A stretch of DNA of 64,000 nucleotides from Cephalotus follicularis (taxonomy: Eukaryota; Streptophyta; Magnoliopsida; Oxalidales; Cephalotaceae). Position numbers and translations under genes: made by a program. The notes below the pieces were generated by a model. It did no database searches. It had not been told where the DNA came from and saw only the letters and a list, made by a program, of their open reading frames with translations. This document shows positions 20,817-32,679 of the stretch, piece after piece (within the stretch, counting starts at the first letter, position 1; each line of letters opens with the position of its first letter). The DNA is taken from NCBI GenBank assembly GCA_001972305.1, contig BDDD01000082.1, positions 665,627-729,626 on the forward strand, in the 5' to 3' direction.

Positions 20817-22917
20817 TGTTAGAGAGAGTGTGACCTGTCAAGCCACTAGATGGCTGGATGTACTTGTACTCTGCTCATTTTATATACAGTCTTGTTCTAT
20901 CCATGTTACATTGTGCAAATTTTATTTTATTAATGGCATAACTATATATGTTTCATCACATAATTGAAGCATGTCACTGTTTACATCTATGGTGCCCCGT
21001 CACATGAAAAGGTTGGTTGTCGAGCCAAGGGCTATGAGAGTGACTTCTTTATTCCCTGTGACTAAACGGTTCCAAGTCATAGGTTCACTTACTTAGGGCA
21101 TTTGTGAATCGGATAGACTTGTCGTTTTATGCTTGCTCTCACGAATGGGAGGGTGGAGTATCTCATTGCCACTTGAGTTGAACCCTAAAGCTAAGGCGGG
21201 GTGCGTGTTGGGAGCATGTACACTGAACTTGACCAAGCATGCGAATTCTATTTGGATAGTCACATATCCCGTGTCAGCAGAGTTTCCCATCTGAGACAGT
21301 AGTGTATAGACTCTACGAGTCTAGCAAGTTCTTAATGGACTTGTCTGATCCTTAGACCTGAGCGACTGCTGTAAATTGTATAGAGACGGTTTAACTTTTA
21401 TTTCTGCCCTACCAAGTCCTTTCGCGGGGCTGGCAAACAGGCAGCTTTTGGGTCTTGCAGGATTTATGTGAATGTAAGTGAGTTCGCAACATGGGATCGT
21501 CACACCTGACGTGAGGGTGATTGGCCCTATAGTAACTGTATTCATTATGAACTTTGGAATACCTGGCCAAGTTATGGCCATCTGGAACCTAGGGTTTTCA
21601 GAAAGGCTTCTCGATAGTCATTATGGCATATATATAGACTTATAGATACCGGCATATCTAGGGTTGCACGTATCCTTACCCTAGGCCGTGACTGGAGTGG
21701 AGGATGACGATGAATTATAGTACACGATAACTGTCGTCAAGATAAAGTATCGGATGTACCAGAAATAGACTTAATTGTGGAAATTAATCAACAGATTAAT
21801 TTACACACCTGGAATATGATAGTCATAGGTTCAGGGCCTTAAAATTAGTCAAGGACTATTTATGGTTAGTTTACTTAAGAGCAAGGCGTCTTAGTAACAT
21901 ACCATCATTACCGATTTAATTCTGGACTGTCGATCCCCACCTCACGAGTATATGTATTAGATACATATATCGTATCGTTTTATAACGTGTGATGGCACAT
22001 GTTATATTGTTGTGTATTAGGTGTGTTACGTGACTGACTAGTTGACGCAACATACTAATGTGATTATGGTATTAAATAATAATTGGATTATTATTTTTAA
22101 TCTCTTATCTCTCATTCTCACTTCTCATTATTTGGAATCAAGCTTACATGAAGGCACATCTTTCTTAATCATGGGCTACTGTTGGAAGAGAACACGTTTT
22201 ATTCCTTGCATGACACGCGTTTTCATTGTTTGGAAAATGCAAGAGTCATGCAACGGGAAAATGGTAATGCCATATATCATGGTGCAATGAAAGGAAACTG
22301 GATGGCATTCAAGGAATGAAATCCATATAATAAGTTTTCTTGATTGCTGGCTTTAGATGACCCACTTTTGGTGGATCATGACATTGGTTGCATAATAGCA
22401 TAAAAGAGAGAACCTGGACATTTTGTAAATGTGGTTGGTTCCTAGTCTACAAAACGTGTTCTTGCAAAGAGAGAATTGCACTGGTTGTTCTTAGGAAACA
22501 AAACAGAGAGAAGAGAAAAGCAATACCATACACACACCACTTCTTGATTTCTATAGGTGGTGTACTGCTTATATTGAGCATTACATTTCCTGTATTAACC
22601 GTAGATTTGGATTAGAAATATAGGACTTGTATTTACATTGGTTATTCCGCTGTTGTCCGTTCTTGAGTTAAAGCTTGAAATCTCAGAACAGATTCTTGAA
22701 GGAAGGAGTTTGGTAGCTCGGTATAAACTCAATCCTTCTATGAATGATTGTATTGTTTGATTGGGTTGTTGATTAGCGATCTTATGATGTTTATGATTGT
22801 TTATGGAGTTAGAATGTGGGACGTTCTTTGTGTTTGAACAACTTTAATGAAAATTAAAGTTGAACATCCTATGTACCTAACGCCTAAAATGACTATAAAC
22901 TTGTTTTTGTTCTTACA
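20817..22917 (+). repeat. Co1 5' LTR (2101 bp)
   Basis: Bounded by TGTTAGAG and TTCTTACA. TATA-like TTTTATATACAG lies at about 20877-20888, 60 bp from the start. It matches the 3' LTR throughout with scattered substitutions and small indels. It contains no TCGA array. ORFs inside differ between the two LTR copies and are not called. Confidence 0.9.
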
Positions 22918-24589
22918 ATTGGTATCAGAGCCAACTAATCAACCCAGTTAAACTTTGGTTTTGGTTTTTGCTTGCTGTTTTGGATTAATTTCGTGGCTTT
23001 TGGTCATTGAATACTGTCAAAATGTCGACGGTTTCTTGCAAACAGTTGACAGTTAGACGTTAAGCGCTGACATAGTGTTGTTGAGCGATGGAGGTAACCA
23101 TGGAGTGTTGGCGCTTTGAGAAGAGCATCGACGTTTAATGGCTTAACCTCCGACACTTTGTCTAAAGCCCATCAAGTTACGCGTTGACGCTTATGATAAA
23201 GCGTCGACGCTATCATCGGGTTGATATGCAAAGCTTTGTTTAAAGCGCGCTTGTAATAAAGCATCGACCATCGACGCTTATAATAAAGCGTCGACGCTTT
23301 CGACTGGGTAAAACGAATATGGTGTGTAATTCGTGTGATGCTGGATTTTGATTAATCTAGTGGGAGTTATACCATATTATGCCATATTCGATTCGATTAG
23401 CCATTGAAAATTAAATTATTAAGTGTTCATTCAAAATTTATATTAGATATATTTTTGGACGTGATATGCATGATGGTAGGCTGTGGGACTTGACCTAAAT
23501 TTTTGTTTCTTTTGTGGATGTTTAATTCACTTTATTATTGGGTTTGTAATTTGGTGGCCTACGAGCACCTTAATTCGTTGTCTTTAATTCCTCTCTAGGA
23601 TAGATTCTCCTCTCTGTATATATGTATTTCTCTTTTTTAAAATTAAAAAGTAATTTTAGTAAAAGTTTGTAAGAAAAGGAGGAGAATCACATGGTGCTTG
23701 GAAAGGAACATCAAGGAAGTTGCAAGACCAAGAAGAAGACCATGGATGCATGGTACATTACGTAATAAAGTAGAATTAAATGGTTCACCTAGGAGACCCA
23801 GTGATCACATTGGCTCATGCAAATCACTATAGAATTGTCCATAAGCCTAGCCATTTTTATTTTATGATGGACATTGGTCCAAATACGCCATTGCATGTAA
23901 TATGTCATTAATTGATTTGGCTATGGAAACCAATGAATTAATTAATGGATCGCTAAGTAATATGTGAGACCTAAAATCCCTCCAAGTTTTAAATAATAAG
24001 TCTAAAATGCTAGGGACACTAAGAGTGACCTGATGTGGCCTTCCATAGTTCTCATTGAATGGCATGGACAGACTGTGGGTTTGTCAAGCTATATCTGAGG
24101 CCTGCTATCTGTCAGATGTCATGTCAACGTTAGTAGTAGATACTGTAAGGAAATCACAATGTTTTGCACTTGGACACGTAAACGTGTGTATTACTTTGAG
24201 GATGGTGGGTGTAGACTTATGCTGGCTCTAATGGTTTGTCAAGCTATAGCCGAGATCATATTGGGCTGGTAGACCGAAGCTATGATTGGATTTTACACGA
24301 GCATGGGTGGGATAGGATCCCGAGCTATGTAAATTGGCAGGTGAGCCTACCTATCTTAGGTGTTATGGTTTGTCAAGCTATTGCTGAGGCTATAATATGC
24401 TGAGATAGATTTGAATCCCCATTAGGATATTAGATCTCCCAAATTCCACATGGAGGTGTGGGATACGATTAGAATAGTGGGAGGAACCATAAGCACTAAA
24501 GACCAAGTGTTATGGCAGTAACATAATAAATGGAATATTTTCTAATAATCTATATTGTTTCCTATAGGTTATATAGACTTTGCTAGAAA
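22918..24589 (+). promoter_or_regulatory. Co1 primer site and long leader
   Basis: TGGTATCAGAGCC at 22920-22932 is the initiator-Met-tRNA primer site. The 1.66 kb leader has a TCGA array (about 23030-23300, e.g. gcgtcgacgct and gcgttgacgct) and three copies of GGTTTGTCAAGCTAT followed by YGAG (about 24078, 24232 and 24366). It ends in a splice-acceptor-like TTTCCTATAG at 24558-24567, 22 nt before the ATG. The Co2 leader has the matching acceptor on the minus strand at 47439. No gene. Confidence 0.75.
23030..23300 (+). repeat. TCGA-centred microrepeat array in Co1 leader
   Basis: Words include gcatcgacgt (about 23125), gcgttgacgct (about 23183), gcgtcgacgct (about 23201 and 23288) and gcatcgacc with atcgacgct (about 23263). 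Two copies are joined by TTATGATAAA, a spacer also seen as TTATGATGGA between gypsy Gy2 LTR copies (26445-26475). Confidence 0.75.
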
Positions 24590-25458
24590 ATGTCTGTCAG
24601 CGCCGCTATTGCCAGAGTCTTAGAGAGTAATAAACTGGATGGGCCTAATTTCCTTGACTGGTAGCACAATCTACGCTTGGTTCTGACATCAATGAGATTG
24701 TCGCATGTGATGACGGAATCACCCCCGATACTAGGTCACGATCCATCTTTGGAAACTTAGGCCGCTGTTGCAAAGTGGCTTGATGATGATGAGCTGGCTC
24801 GGTGCCTTGCTATAGCTAGCATGGTGCCGAAGCTACAGCGACATCACGAACATATGGAGAGCCTTGGTGCTATACTTCTTCGTCTCAAGGAGTTGTATGG
24901 CACACGGTCTAGGACTGCTAGGTTCAATCTCTCTCATCAGCTTTTCTGTTCAAAGATGAAGGAGGGAACTTTGGTCCATGAGCATGGACTGAAGATGATA
25001 GATCTTATTGAGCAGTTGGCTTAATTAGATTTGACTATGGATAACGATTTCTACATAGATCTCATTATGTCATCCCTCCCTCGGTCATTTGCGCAGTTTG
25101 TTACGAACTTCCACATGAACAAGGTGGATTGTTCATTGCCTAAGCTAGTGGATATTCTCAGAACTGTGGATGTGGATCTTGACATTGGTAAGTCAAAATA
25201 TGTTGTTATGTTTCTTCCCTATTCTTCAAAGACTACCCAGGAACAGGGTGGGTTTAAAATGAAAGGCAAGGCCAAAAACAAGAAGAAGAAGAACATAAAG
25301 GATGAAAAGCCACTTGGAGTGGTTAGGGGAACTATCAAGGAAAAGCTCAAACAACTAATGGAGGAAAAAGCTTGTTTCTTTTGTGGAAAACAAGGTCATT
25401 GGAAAAAGGACTGCAAGGAGTTTCTTGCTTCCACTGCTGGTGCCTCTGGTTCAGGTAT
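24590..25458 (+). pseudogene. Co1 gag, interrupted by Gy2
   Basis: It starts MSVSAAIARVLESNKLDGP at 24590. The same frame runs to the Gy2 junction with stops at about 24662 (aligned Gln), about 24758 and 25022 (aligned Gln). It covers the copia gag core (LVLTSM, KLQRHHEHMES, NLSHQLF, LPRSFAQFVTNFHMNK) and one CCHC knuckle CFFCGKQGHWKKDC (about 25375-25416). It stops at GASGSG where the Gy2 LTR begins; the next codons resume at 35233. Predicted role is the capsid and nucleocapsid of copia particles. Not functional. Confidence 0.85.
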
Positions 25459-27985
25459 TCTAACGCCCAAGATTTTCATTTGATGTACTATTATGATTCT
25501 CATTGTAAATTATCAGGAATCAATGAGAAATGATGGATTTTTTCAATTTATAATGTTGAATTGGAGTGTAGGAATGATAAGTGTGTTATATGGATTTGGA
25601 AACAGTGGAAATGGTCCTAAAGAGTCAGCTCCTTGAAGCAAAGCATTGACGCCTAAGGAGAAAAACGCATGTTCAAGGCGCATACACTTAAATCGTTGAC
25701 GCCAGCGATAAGCGTTGACGGCAATGCATACACAGGGTAAACCGGCGACGCTACATGCAAACCGGTCAAGGCCAGTAAAACGTGTCAAGGGCACTAAAAC
25801 GTGTCCTCAGCTGTTGCATGCAGGGAGAGTGGTGTTCTTAGTGCATGCAAACCTGTAAAATAGAAGAGAAAAGGACAAACATAGGGAGAGAAAGAAATGG
25901 ACAAGTGGGTATCCATGCATGCGGCTTGAGAAGGAGGAAGAGAAATGCAACTTGCATAAACACCTTCCTTCATCTTCTCCATAACCGTACCTGGAAACTA
26001 GAAGGAACTGAAAAGAATTGAGAGAAAATAGTAAGGAACTAGAGAGAAAAATAGAGGTTAAACCTCCATTGTTGGACCAAGCTTCGAGCTTGGAGTGAAC
26101 TTGGATTGGAGCTACTGTGGCCGAACTTGGGAACTGAAATTACTGGACGAAAACCTTAAAGAGGTGGACTTTCGGTTCCTAACTTGGAATCAAAGGTAGG
26201 GGATTTATACATGTAAATTTGAGTTCATAGTTAGTGTATGGCCATTAATGAAGTGCATGAATTGCATGATTGTTATGGATTGATTGGACTGTGTGATTGA
26301 TGCCATGATTACCTTGATATGTAAACTGTCAATGCCTTTCATATTTTGGATAAATATTGAACTGGTTTGCATGTGTGTTTTGGGTTGAACCCGGCTGGTA
26401 TTGTGTGTAAACGATGAAGGTGACGTTCTGGGTCGCCTAAACGTCGACGCTTATGATGGAAGCGTCGATGCTTTGACACGCCATGCTAAGAATGTGCACT
26501 GAATTGTCGGTAAACGTCGATGCTTAGAGAAAGGGTCGACGCCCTATTTCAAAAATGAGTAAGGATGGACATGTGGACATTGACGCCTAAGGTCGTACCT
26601 CAAAGCATCCATGCCAAAGGATAAGCGCCGACGCTCAAGGATCCTTAACTTGAAGCGTCAACGCCAAAGGACTACTGTTGACGCGTCTATTTCTGGTTAA
26701 AGCGCTGACGCCATGGAGTTGAGTGTCGATGCTTACAGGACGTAAGCGTTGACATCTAGAGGATAAACATCGATGCTTAAGCTACTGTTTTGGACGATTC
26801 TGCTTAGATCATGTACGTTGACACCGAAATGACTATAGATGCATTTGAGCATATGTTTGCATTGCACTTCCTATGAATTGGGATTGTGTACTGGATGGAA
26901 TTGTGGATTGGATTGAATTGTGAACTGGATTGTTATTGCTTCTAAAATGTTTTACCATTTTAGGAAGTTGCATTCATGATTTATTTTAAATCATTAATTT
27001 TACATAAAATGTTATGTTCAAAATTGATATACGTTTTCAAAGGATTGAGACATATTTTGAGTGAATATGTTGTGTCAAGTATTTTATGAATCATAAACTA
27101 CTTGAAAGAGGATTGTTATATATTTGAATAAATATATGTTTTCAAGTATTTATTTATATAAATGATTGAATTGGATTGTGATTGGATTGTGCCGTATTAT
27201 TCGTGGTGGCGGAGATTACCACTGACGCTAATAGGAAGGGTTGGACTCCAGGGGCCAGGAGATGGCTGGAGGAACCCATGATGTTGGTTACTTAGCCTTA
27301 GTGCAAAAGTAACATTGGATTGTGACCTACTTCAAGTCGTTCGGAGACGGGACTGGAGTGAGGAGTTGTGTATCTGGGCCAGGAGATGGCGATGCCTTCG
27401 TGTATTGATGGATTATTGGTTGTAGCCACTTGGCATGGTTGCTCACCTATTGATAGATATACATATATAGATATATATGTATATATTGTTATACACTATG
27501 TATTGCAGCATGATGAATTCATACATGACATTCATTATCATTAACCCCAAAATGTATTTATAATTTCTCTACTTAGCCGAGTGAGGACAAAGGCTAACCC
27601 CTACAATTTCAAATTGATGCAGCGGGATTTGTACAGCGTATGTTGGAGGATTGAAGAATAGACTGAATTATTCTTTTATGTAATGTTAAATTGGATAATG
27701 TATTGAGCGGTGTTTTAAATTTGGATTTCTGTATTGATGAACTTATGAAATTTGATTAAATATTAGCTCATGCTCCGTTTAAGGGTAATTGACAATGATA
27801 ATATTTTACTATTGTAACATGTAGTATGTGATGCATGTTACGTGTTAATTCAGCTTATGTGTTAAGGCTTCCGGAATGTTATATGTGTTGGAAAAGTTTT
27901 AAATTTTTCGTATTTTATATAAGCTGGATATTTATATATGTTTATTGCAATGACCTAAGTGTTAATATAGAAACAGGGTGTGACA
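25459..27985 (+). repeat. Gy2 5' LTR (2527 bp)
   Basis: It starts TCTAACGCCC (TG decayed to TC) and ends GTGTGACA at 27985. Landmarks: TCGA array 1 at 25625-25760; TATA-like CATAAACACC at about 25955; splice donor CAAAG/GTAGGGG with intron from 26196; TCGA array 2 at 26440-26790; GGGGCCAGGAGATGGC (27251-27266), repeated near 27376; conserved block GTGAGGACAAAGGCTAACCC at 27581-27600; hairpin 27814-27841. No gene. Confidence 0.9.
27814..27841 (+). other. Conserved LTR hairpin (Gy2, 5' copy)
   Basis: GTAACATG (27814-27821) pairs with CATGTTAC (27834-27841), loop TAGTATGTGATG. It ends 144 nt before the LTR end. The stem sequence differs from Gy1 but remains fully paired. Confidence 0.75.
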
Positions 27986-27989
27986 GCAC

Positions 27990-28017
27990 TTGTATCAGAG
28001 CATATTCCATATATGCT
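27990..28017 (+). promoter_or_regulatory. Gy2 primer-binding site and adjacent hairpin
   Basis: TTGTATCAGAGC (27990-28001) is the initiator-Met primer site with one change from TGGTATCAGAGC. The hairpin AGCATAT/ATATGCT follows (27999-28017), loop TCCAT, exactly as in Gy1 and Gy6. Confidence 0.8.
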
Positions 28018-28099
28018 TAGCTTGGACAAGTTCCTTGGCAATTAATAAATCGTTTTTCCTAAAGATGTGACTTATCGTCATCTTTCTTATAGGAGATAA

Positions 28100-31000
28100 A
28101 TGGACGGAAGAAGAAGACGGGGAAGGGCTAGAACTTTTGAGGAGAATGTTCCTCAAGAAGCAAATGTTCCATAAAATGCCAATGAATGGAGAGATCAGAT
28201 GGATCGCATTGCTAATTACTTTCAACAGGATATGGCTACTAATGCGTCTCATATGGAGGAGATGCGTCGATATTATGCTCAGGCTCAGCCTCGACAGGTG
28301 GCTCCTAATCATTTTCTTGGGAGGAACCTTGAAAGATTCATGAGGTAGAATCCTCCTAGTTTCAAAGGGGATCTTCATGCTTCTATTGCGGAAAGATTGT
28401 TACAAGATCTTGAGAAAATCTTTGAACTGATGGACTGCACGGATGACCAAAAGTTGAAGTTTTCCATGTACCATTTATTGGGAGAGGCCACTTACTGGTG
28501 GGATATGGTCAAGGAAAAGTGGGAGTCAGTTGGAGTCGATAGTACTTGAGAAAGGTTCCAAAAAGAATTCCTTGCAGCGTATATACCCCGGATAGAGCAA
28601 GAGCGGAGAGAGATGGAACTCTTGGAGTTACGTCAAGGAGAGATGACTGTGGTTGAATATCAGGCCAGATTTATGGAGCTAGCCAGACACTCAGCCTATC
28701 TGGTAGCCGATGAAGAGAAGAAGATACGGAGGTTCTTGATGGGTCTACGACCGGATCTTCGGTCACGGATTAGGGCCATGGAGCTAGGGACATTTGTAGA
28801 AGTCTCTCAGAAAGCGAGGTTGATGGAGATCATTTCAAATGAGGACCGTGCCGAGAGGGCTCGTACATAGCAGAGCAAGCAAAGCCCTACCAAGTCTAGG
28901 CCAGCATCGTCAAAATGGCAAGGCAGTGGTTCCTCAATGAAATCATCAAAGAACATATCTCAACAGACTGAAACTCAGGGTACTCCTAGCCAGGGACGCA
29001 ATGCGAGATCTGGGGCTTTTTTTTCCATTGTGGACGTTCAGGCCATCAGCAGAAGGATTGTTGGAAGATGAATGGATTGTGCTTGAGGTGCGGGACAGCA
29101 AGACATTTAGCGAGGGATTGTCCGAGGGGTCAGGCGACAGTGCCTACTAGACCCGCGAGTAGTATTGGTACTGCGGCTGGACCGTCACTTCGGAGGGATA
29201 CCGGCAAGGGCATCATGAAAGGTAGAGTTTCCACCCTTACACAGACAGAAGTTCCGGAGTCTACTTCTGTTGTTGGAGGTACACTGTATGTTCATGGTTT
29301 TACTGCTAGTGTATTGATGGATCATGGAGCATCTCATTCGTTTATTGCCTCACGATTTGCATCATGCTTAGATGTAGCACCTGAATGTATGCCATATATT
29401 TTGGATGTGAGTATACCTGCTAGAGATTCCATGTGTACGGACTCAGTGTATAGGAGTTGCGAGATGTCTATGGCAGGCATTTCATTGTATGCGGATTTGA
29501 TTGTATTGCCCATTCATGACTTCGATGTCATTATGGGAATGGATTGGTTGCAAGCCCATCGTGCTCAGATGGAACGCTACAGCAAGACAATGGATTTTAG
29601 TCTTCCCGATGGTACTACTTTCCAATTTATGGGAGACAAGGGATTTTTGACACTGAATATATCCTTCATTCGTGCATCAAGGTATCTTGAGAATGGGTGC
29701 GAAGGGTATTTAGCTTACGTGATTGATGGCAGGAAGGAGAAAGGTATGAACCTTGAGGAAATTCCCATTGTAAATGACTTTCCTGATGTATTTCATGCAG
29801 ATTTAGTGTCTTTACCACCGAAGAGGAGTACGGAGTTTGTCATCGATCTTGTACCTAAGACAACGCCTATTTCTAAGGCATCGTATAGAATAGCTCTTGC
29901 AGAACTGAGAGAGTTGAAACTGCAGTTGCAAGATTTGACCTACAAGGACTTTTGTCGACCTAGTGCTTCCTCGTGGGGTGCACCGATTTTATTTGTGAAA
30001 AAGAAGGATAGGTCGATGAGGCTATGCATTGATTATCTAATGTTGAATAAGTCGACGATCAAGAACAAGTATCATCTTCCACACATTGAGGAATTGTTCA
30101 ATCAACTGCAAGGATCAGGGGTATTCTCTAAACTTGATTTAATATTGGGTTGTCATCAACTGAGGGTACGGGAAGGAGACATTGAGAAGATTGCCTTCCG
30201 AACACGGTATGGTCATTACGAGTTTATGGTAATGCTGTTTGGTGTGACCAACGCACCAGTAGCATTTATGTCATTGATGAATGACGTGTTCTGACCATAC
30301 CTAGACAAGTTCGTTGTAGTGTTCATTGATGATATATTGGTATCTTCGAGGTACGAGAAGGAGCATGCGTACCACCTGAGAATAGTTTTACAGATTCTCA
30401 AAGAATAGAAGATGTACGCCAAATTCGATACGTGTGAATTTTGGCTTGATCATGTGATCTTTCTTGGTCACATAGTATATGGTGAGTGCTTGGCGGTGGA
30501 TCCGTCGAAGACTGAGATGGTGTGAGATTGGCCACGATCGAGGAATGTGACCGAGGTACGTAGTTTCCTTGGATTTGCAGGGTATTATCGGCGGTTCATT
30601 CAGAATTTTTTGAGAATAGTCGTGCCTTTGACTAAGTTGATCCAGAAGAAGACTTTATTTGTCTGGGATACGGATTGTGAAGCAAGCTTTTGGGAATTGA
30701 AGGACATGTTGATTTTCGCTCCTATCTTAGCATTACCTGAGGGTAATGAGGATTTTGTAGTTTATAGCAATGCTTCAGGTAAGGGTTTGGGTTGTGTGTT
30801 GATGCAACGGGTTACAGTGATTACTTATGCATCACGAAAACTGAAGCCATATGAAGAGAATTATCCAACGCATGATCTCGAACTGTCAGCTATTGTGTTT
30901 GCTCTTCAGAATTGGAGACACTATTTGTATGGAGCCCAATTCGGGATATTCACCGATCATAAGAGTTTGAAGTACCTGTTCTGCCAAGATGAACTGAACA

Positions 31001-32634
31001 TGAGGCAGCGTAGATGGGTGAAGTTCTTCAATGATTATGATTGTAGCATCCAGTACCATCCTGGGAAGGCGAATGTTGTTGCTGATGCACTGAGTCGTAA
31101 AGCTATGATAGCTAGTACGATGGTGTCTCAGTGGGGGATGTTGTAGGATTTCCAGAGATGGACTTCGTTCATGTGATCACCTAGGGTCTTTGTTGCTACT
31201 ATTCAAGCACAGCCAGCGTTGCTTGACGAGATAAAAAGTGCTCAAGCGTATGATCCCGAATTGCAGGAAACCCTAGAGGCTTTGGAGTTGAGACCTGATT
31301 TCCAGGTACATGTTGATGGTATATTGAGATTTCAGGGACGAGTGTGTCTTCCGGATGATGATGGGTTGAAGAGTGAGTTACTTTATGAGGCTCACAAATC
31401 TCAGTACAGTATCCTTCCTGGTTGTAATAAAATGTATCAGGATATGAAGAGGAATTATTGGTAGTCTAGCATTAAGCGGGGAATTGCGGAGTATGTTGCT
31501 AAATGTTTGAATTGCCAGAAAGTCAAGGCTGAACACTAGCGGGATTGTTGCAGCCATTGCCAATTGCGGAATGGAAGTGAGAGCACATGACCATGGATTT
31601 CATTTCGGGTTTCCCTCAGACTCCAAATCATCACCATGCAGTGTGGGTTATTGTTGATAGACTCACGAAATCAGCTCATTTTTTGCCTACGCATGTCACA
31701 GATTCAGCGAGAAAGTTAGCTCGGCTATATGTAAAGGAGATTGTGAGACTGCACGGTGTTCCAGTGAACATCGTATGTGATAGAGACTCGATTTTCACTT
31801 CCAACTTTTGGAAAAGATTCCAGACAGCCTTTGGGACAAAGCTGAACCTCAGCACAGCTTTTCACCCATAGATAGATGGTCAGTCAGAGTGTACCATCCA
31901 GACCTTAGAGGATATGCTCTGAGCCCGTGTGATTGACTTCGCTGGCACTTGGGAAGACCATATTCCCCAGATTGAGTTTTCCTAAAATAGTAGCTATCAT
32001 TCGAGCATTGGTATGGCTTCGTACGAAGTTCCTTACGGACGGAAATGTAGATCGCCTATCTGTTGGGATGAGGTTGGCGAGTGACCGATGCTTGGGTCGG
32101 ATCTGGTTGAGAAGACTTTTGAGAAAGTCAAGGTTATCAAGGAAAAGTTGTTTGCAGCTAAGAGTCGGCAGAAGAGTTATCTCGATAGTATTAAAAGGAG
32201 ACCTTTGACTTCCGATGTTGGATATCATGTGTTTTTAAAGTTTCTCCTTGGAAGGGTGTACAAAGATTTGGGAACAAGGGCAAGTTAGCTCCGTGCTATA
32301 TTGGTCCTTTTGAGATTCTGGAAAGAGTTGGGGAAGTGGCTTATCAGCTCACTTTACCTCATGCACTGTCAAATGTGCACGATGTCTTCCATGTGTCTAT
32401 ACTGAGAGGATATATCTGAGACCCATCGCATGTCTTGGATTATGACTCAGTTACCGTGTGAGATGACCTTTCTTGCGAGGAGTTACCGGTAAGGATTTTG
32501 GACTAGAAGATGCATGTATTGAGGAACCGAACCATTTCTATGGTGAAAGTTCAATTGCAATTCCATTGTCCTAATGAAGCGACACGGGAACGCGAAGATG
32601 ATATGCGAGAGTGTTACCCTCATTTATTTCATTA
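28100..32634 (+). pseudogene. Gy2 gag-pol, heavily decayed
   Basis: It starts MDGRRRRGRARTFEE after the predicted acceptor. Gag core to about 28870; a T-run frame change at 29018-29026 in the first zinc knuckle; second knuckle at about 29080-29115; protease [11 protein letters not shown] (about 29313), where the catalytic D-S/T-G triad is DHG; RT (about 29870-30600); RNase H (about 30750-31090) with Asn where Asp is expected; integrase zinc region (about 31380-31540), core (about 31590-31890) and chromodomain motif to about 32630. Stops include 28349, about 28548, 28868, 30292, about 30406, about 30523, 31144, 31462, 31537, 31870 and 31920, plus frame changes near 31545 and 32240. The protease change and many stops mean no activity. 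Confidence 0.9.
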
Positions 32635-32665
32635 ATGTTTTAAATTTTGAGGACGAAATTTTTCT

Positions 32666-32679
32666 GAAGGAGGGCTGGA
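32666..32679 (+). other. Gy2 polypurine tract
   Basis: GAAGGAGGGCTGGA immediately precedes the 3' LTR TGTAAAGC. One C interrupts the tract relative to Gy1. Confidence 0.8.

Larger units (their letters stand above)
26196..28092 (+). other. Predicted leader intron of Gy2
   Basis: Donor CAAAG/GTAGGGG at 26196 and acceptor TTTCTTATAG ending at 28092, 7 nt before the gag ATG. The 1897-nt interval holds the second TCGA array, the conserved hairpin and the primer site. Inferred from matching donors and acceptors in Gy4, Gy5 and Gy6; no transcript evidence. Confidence 0.5.
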
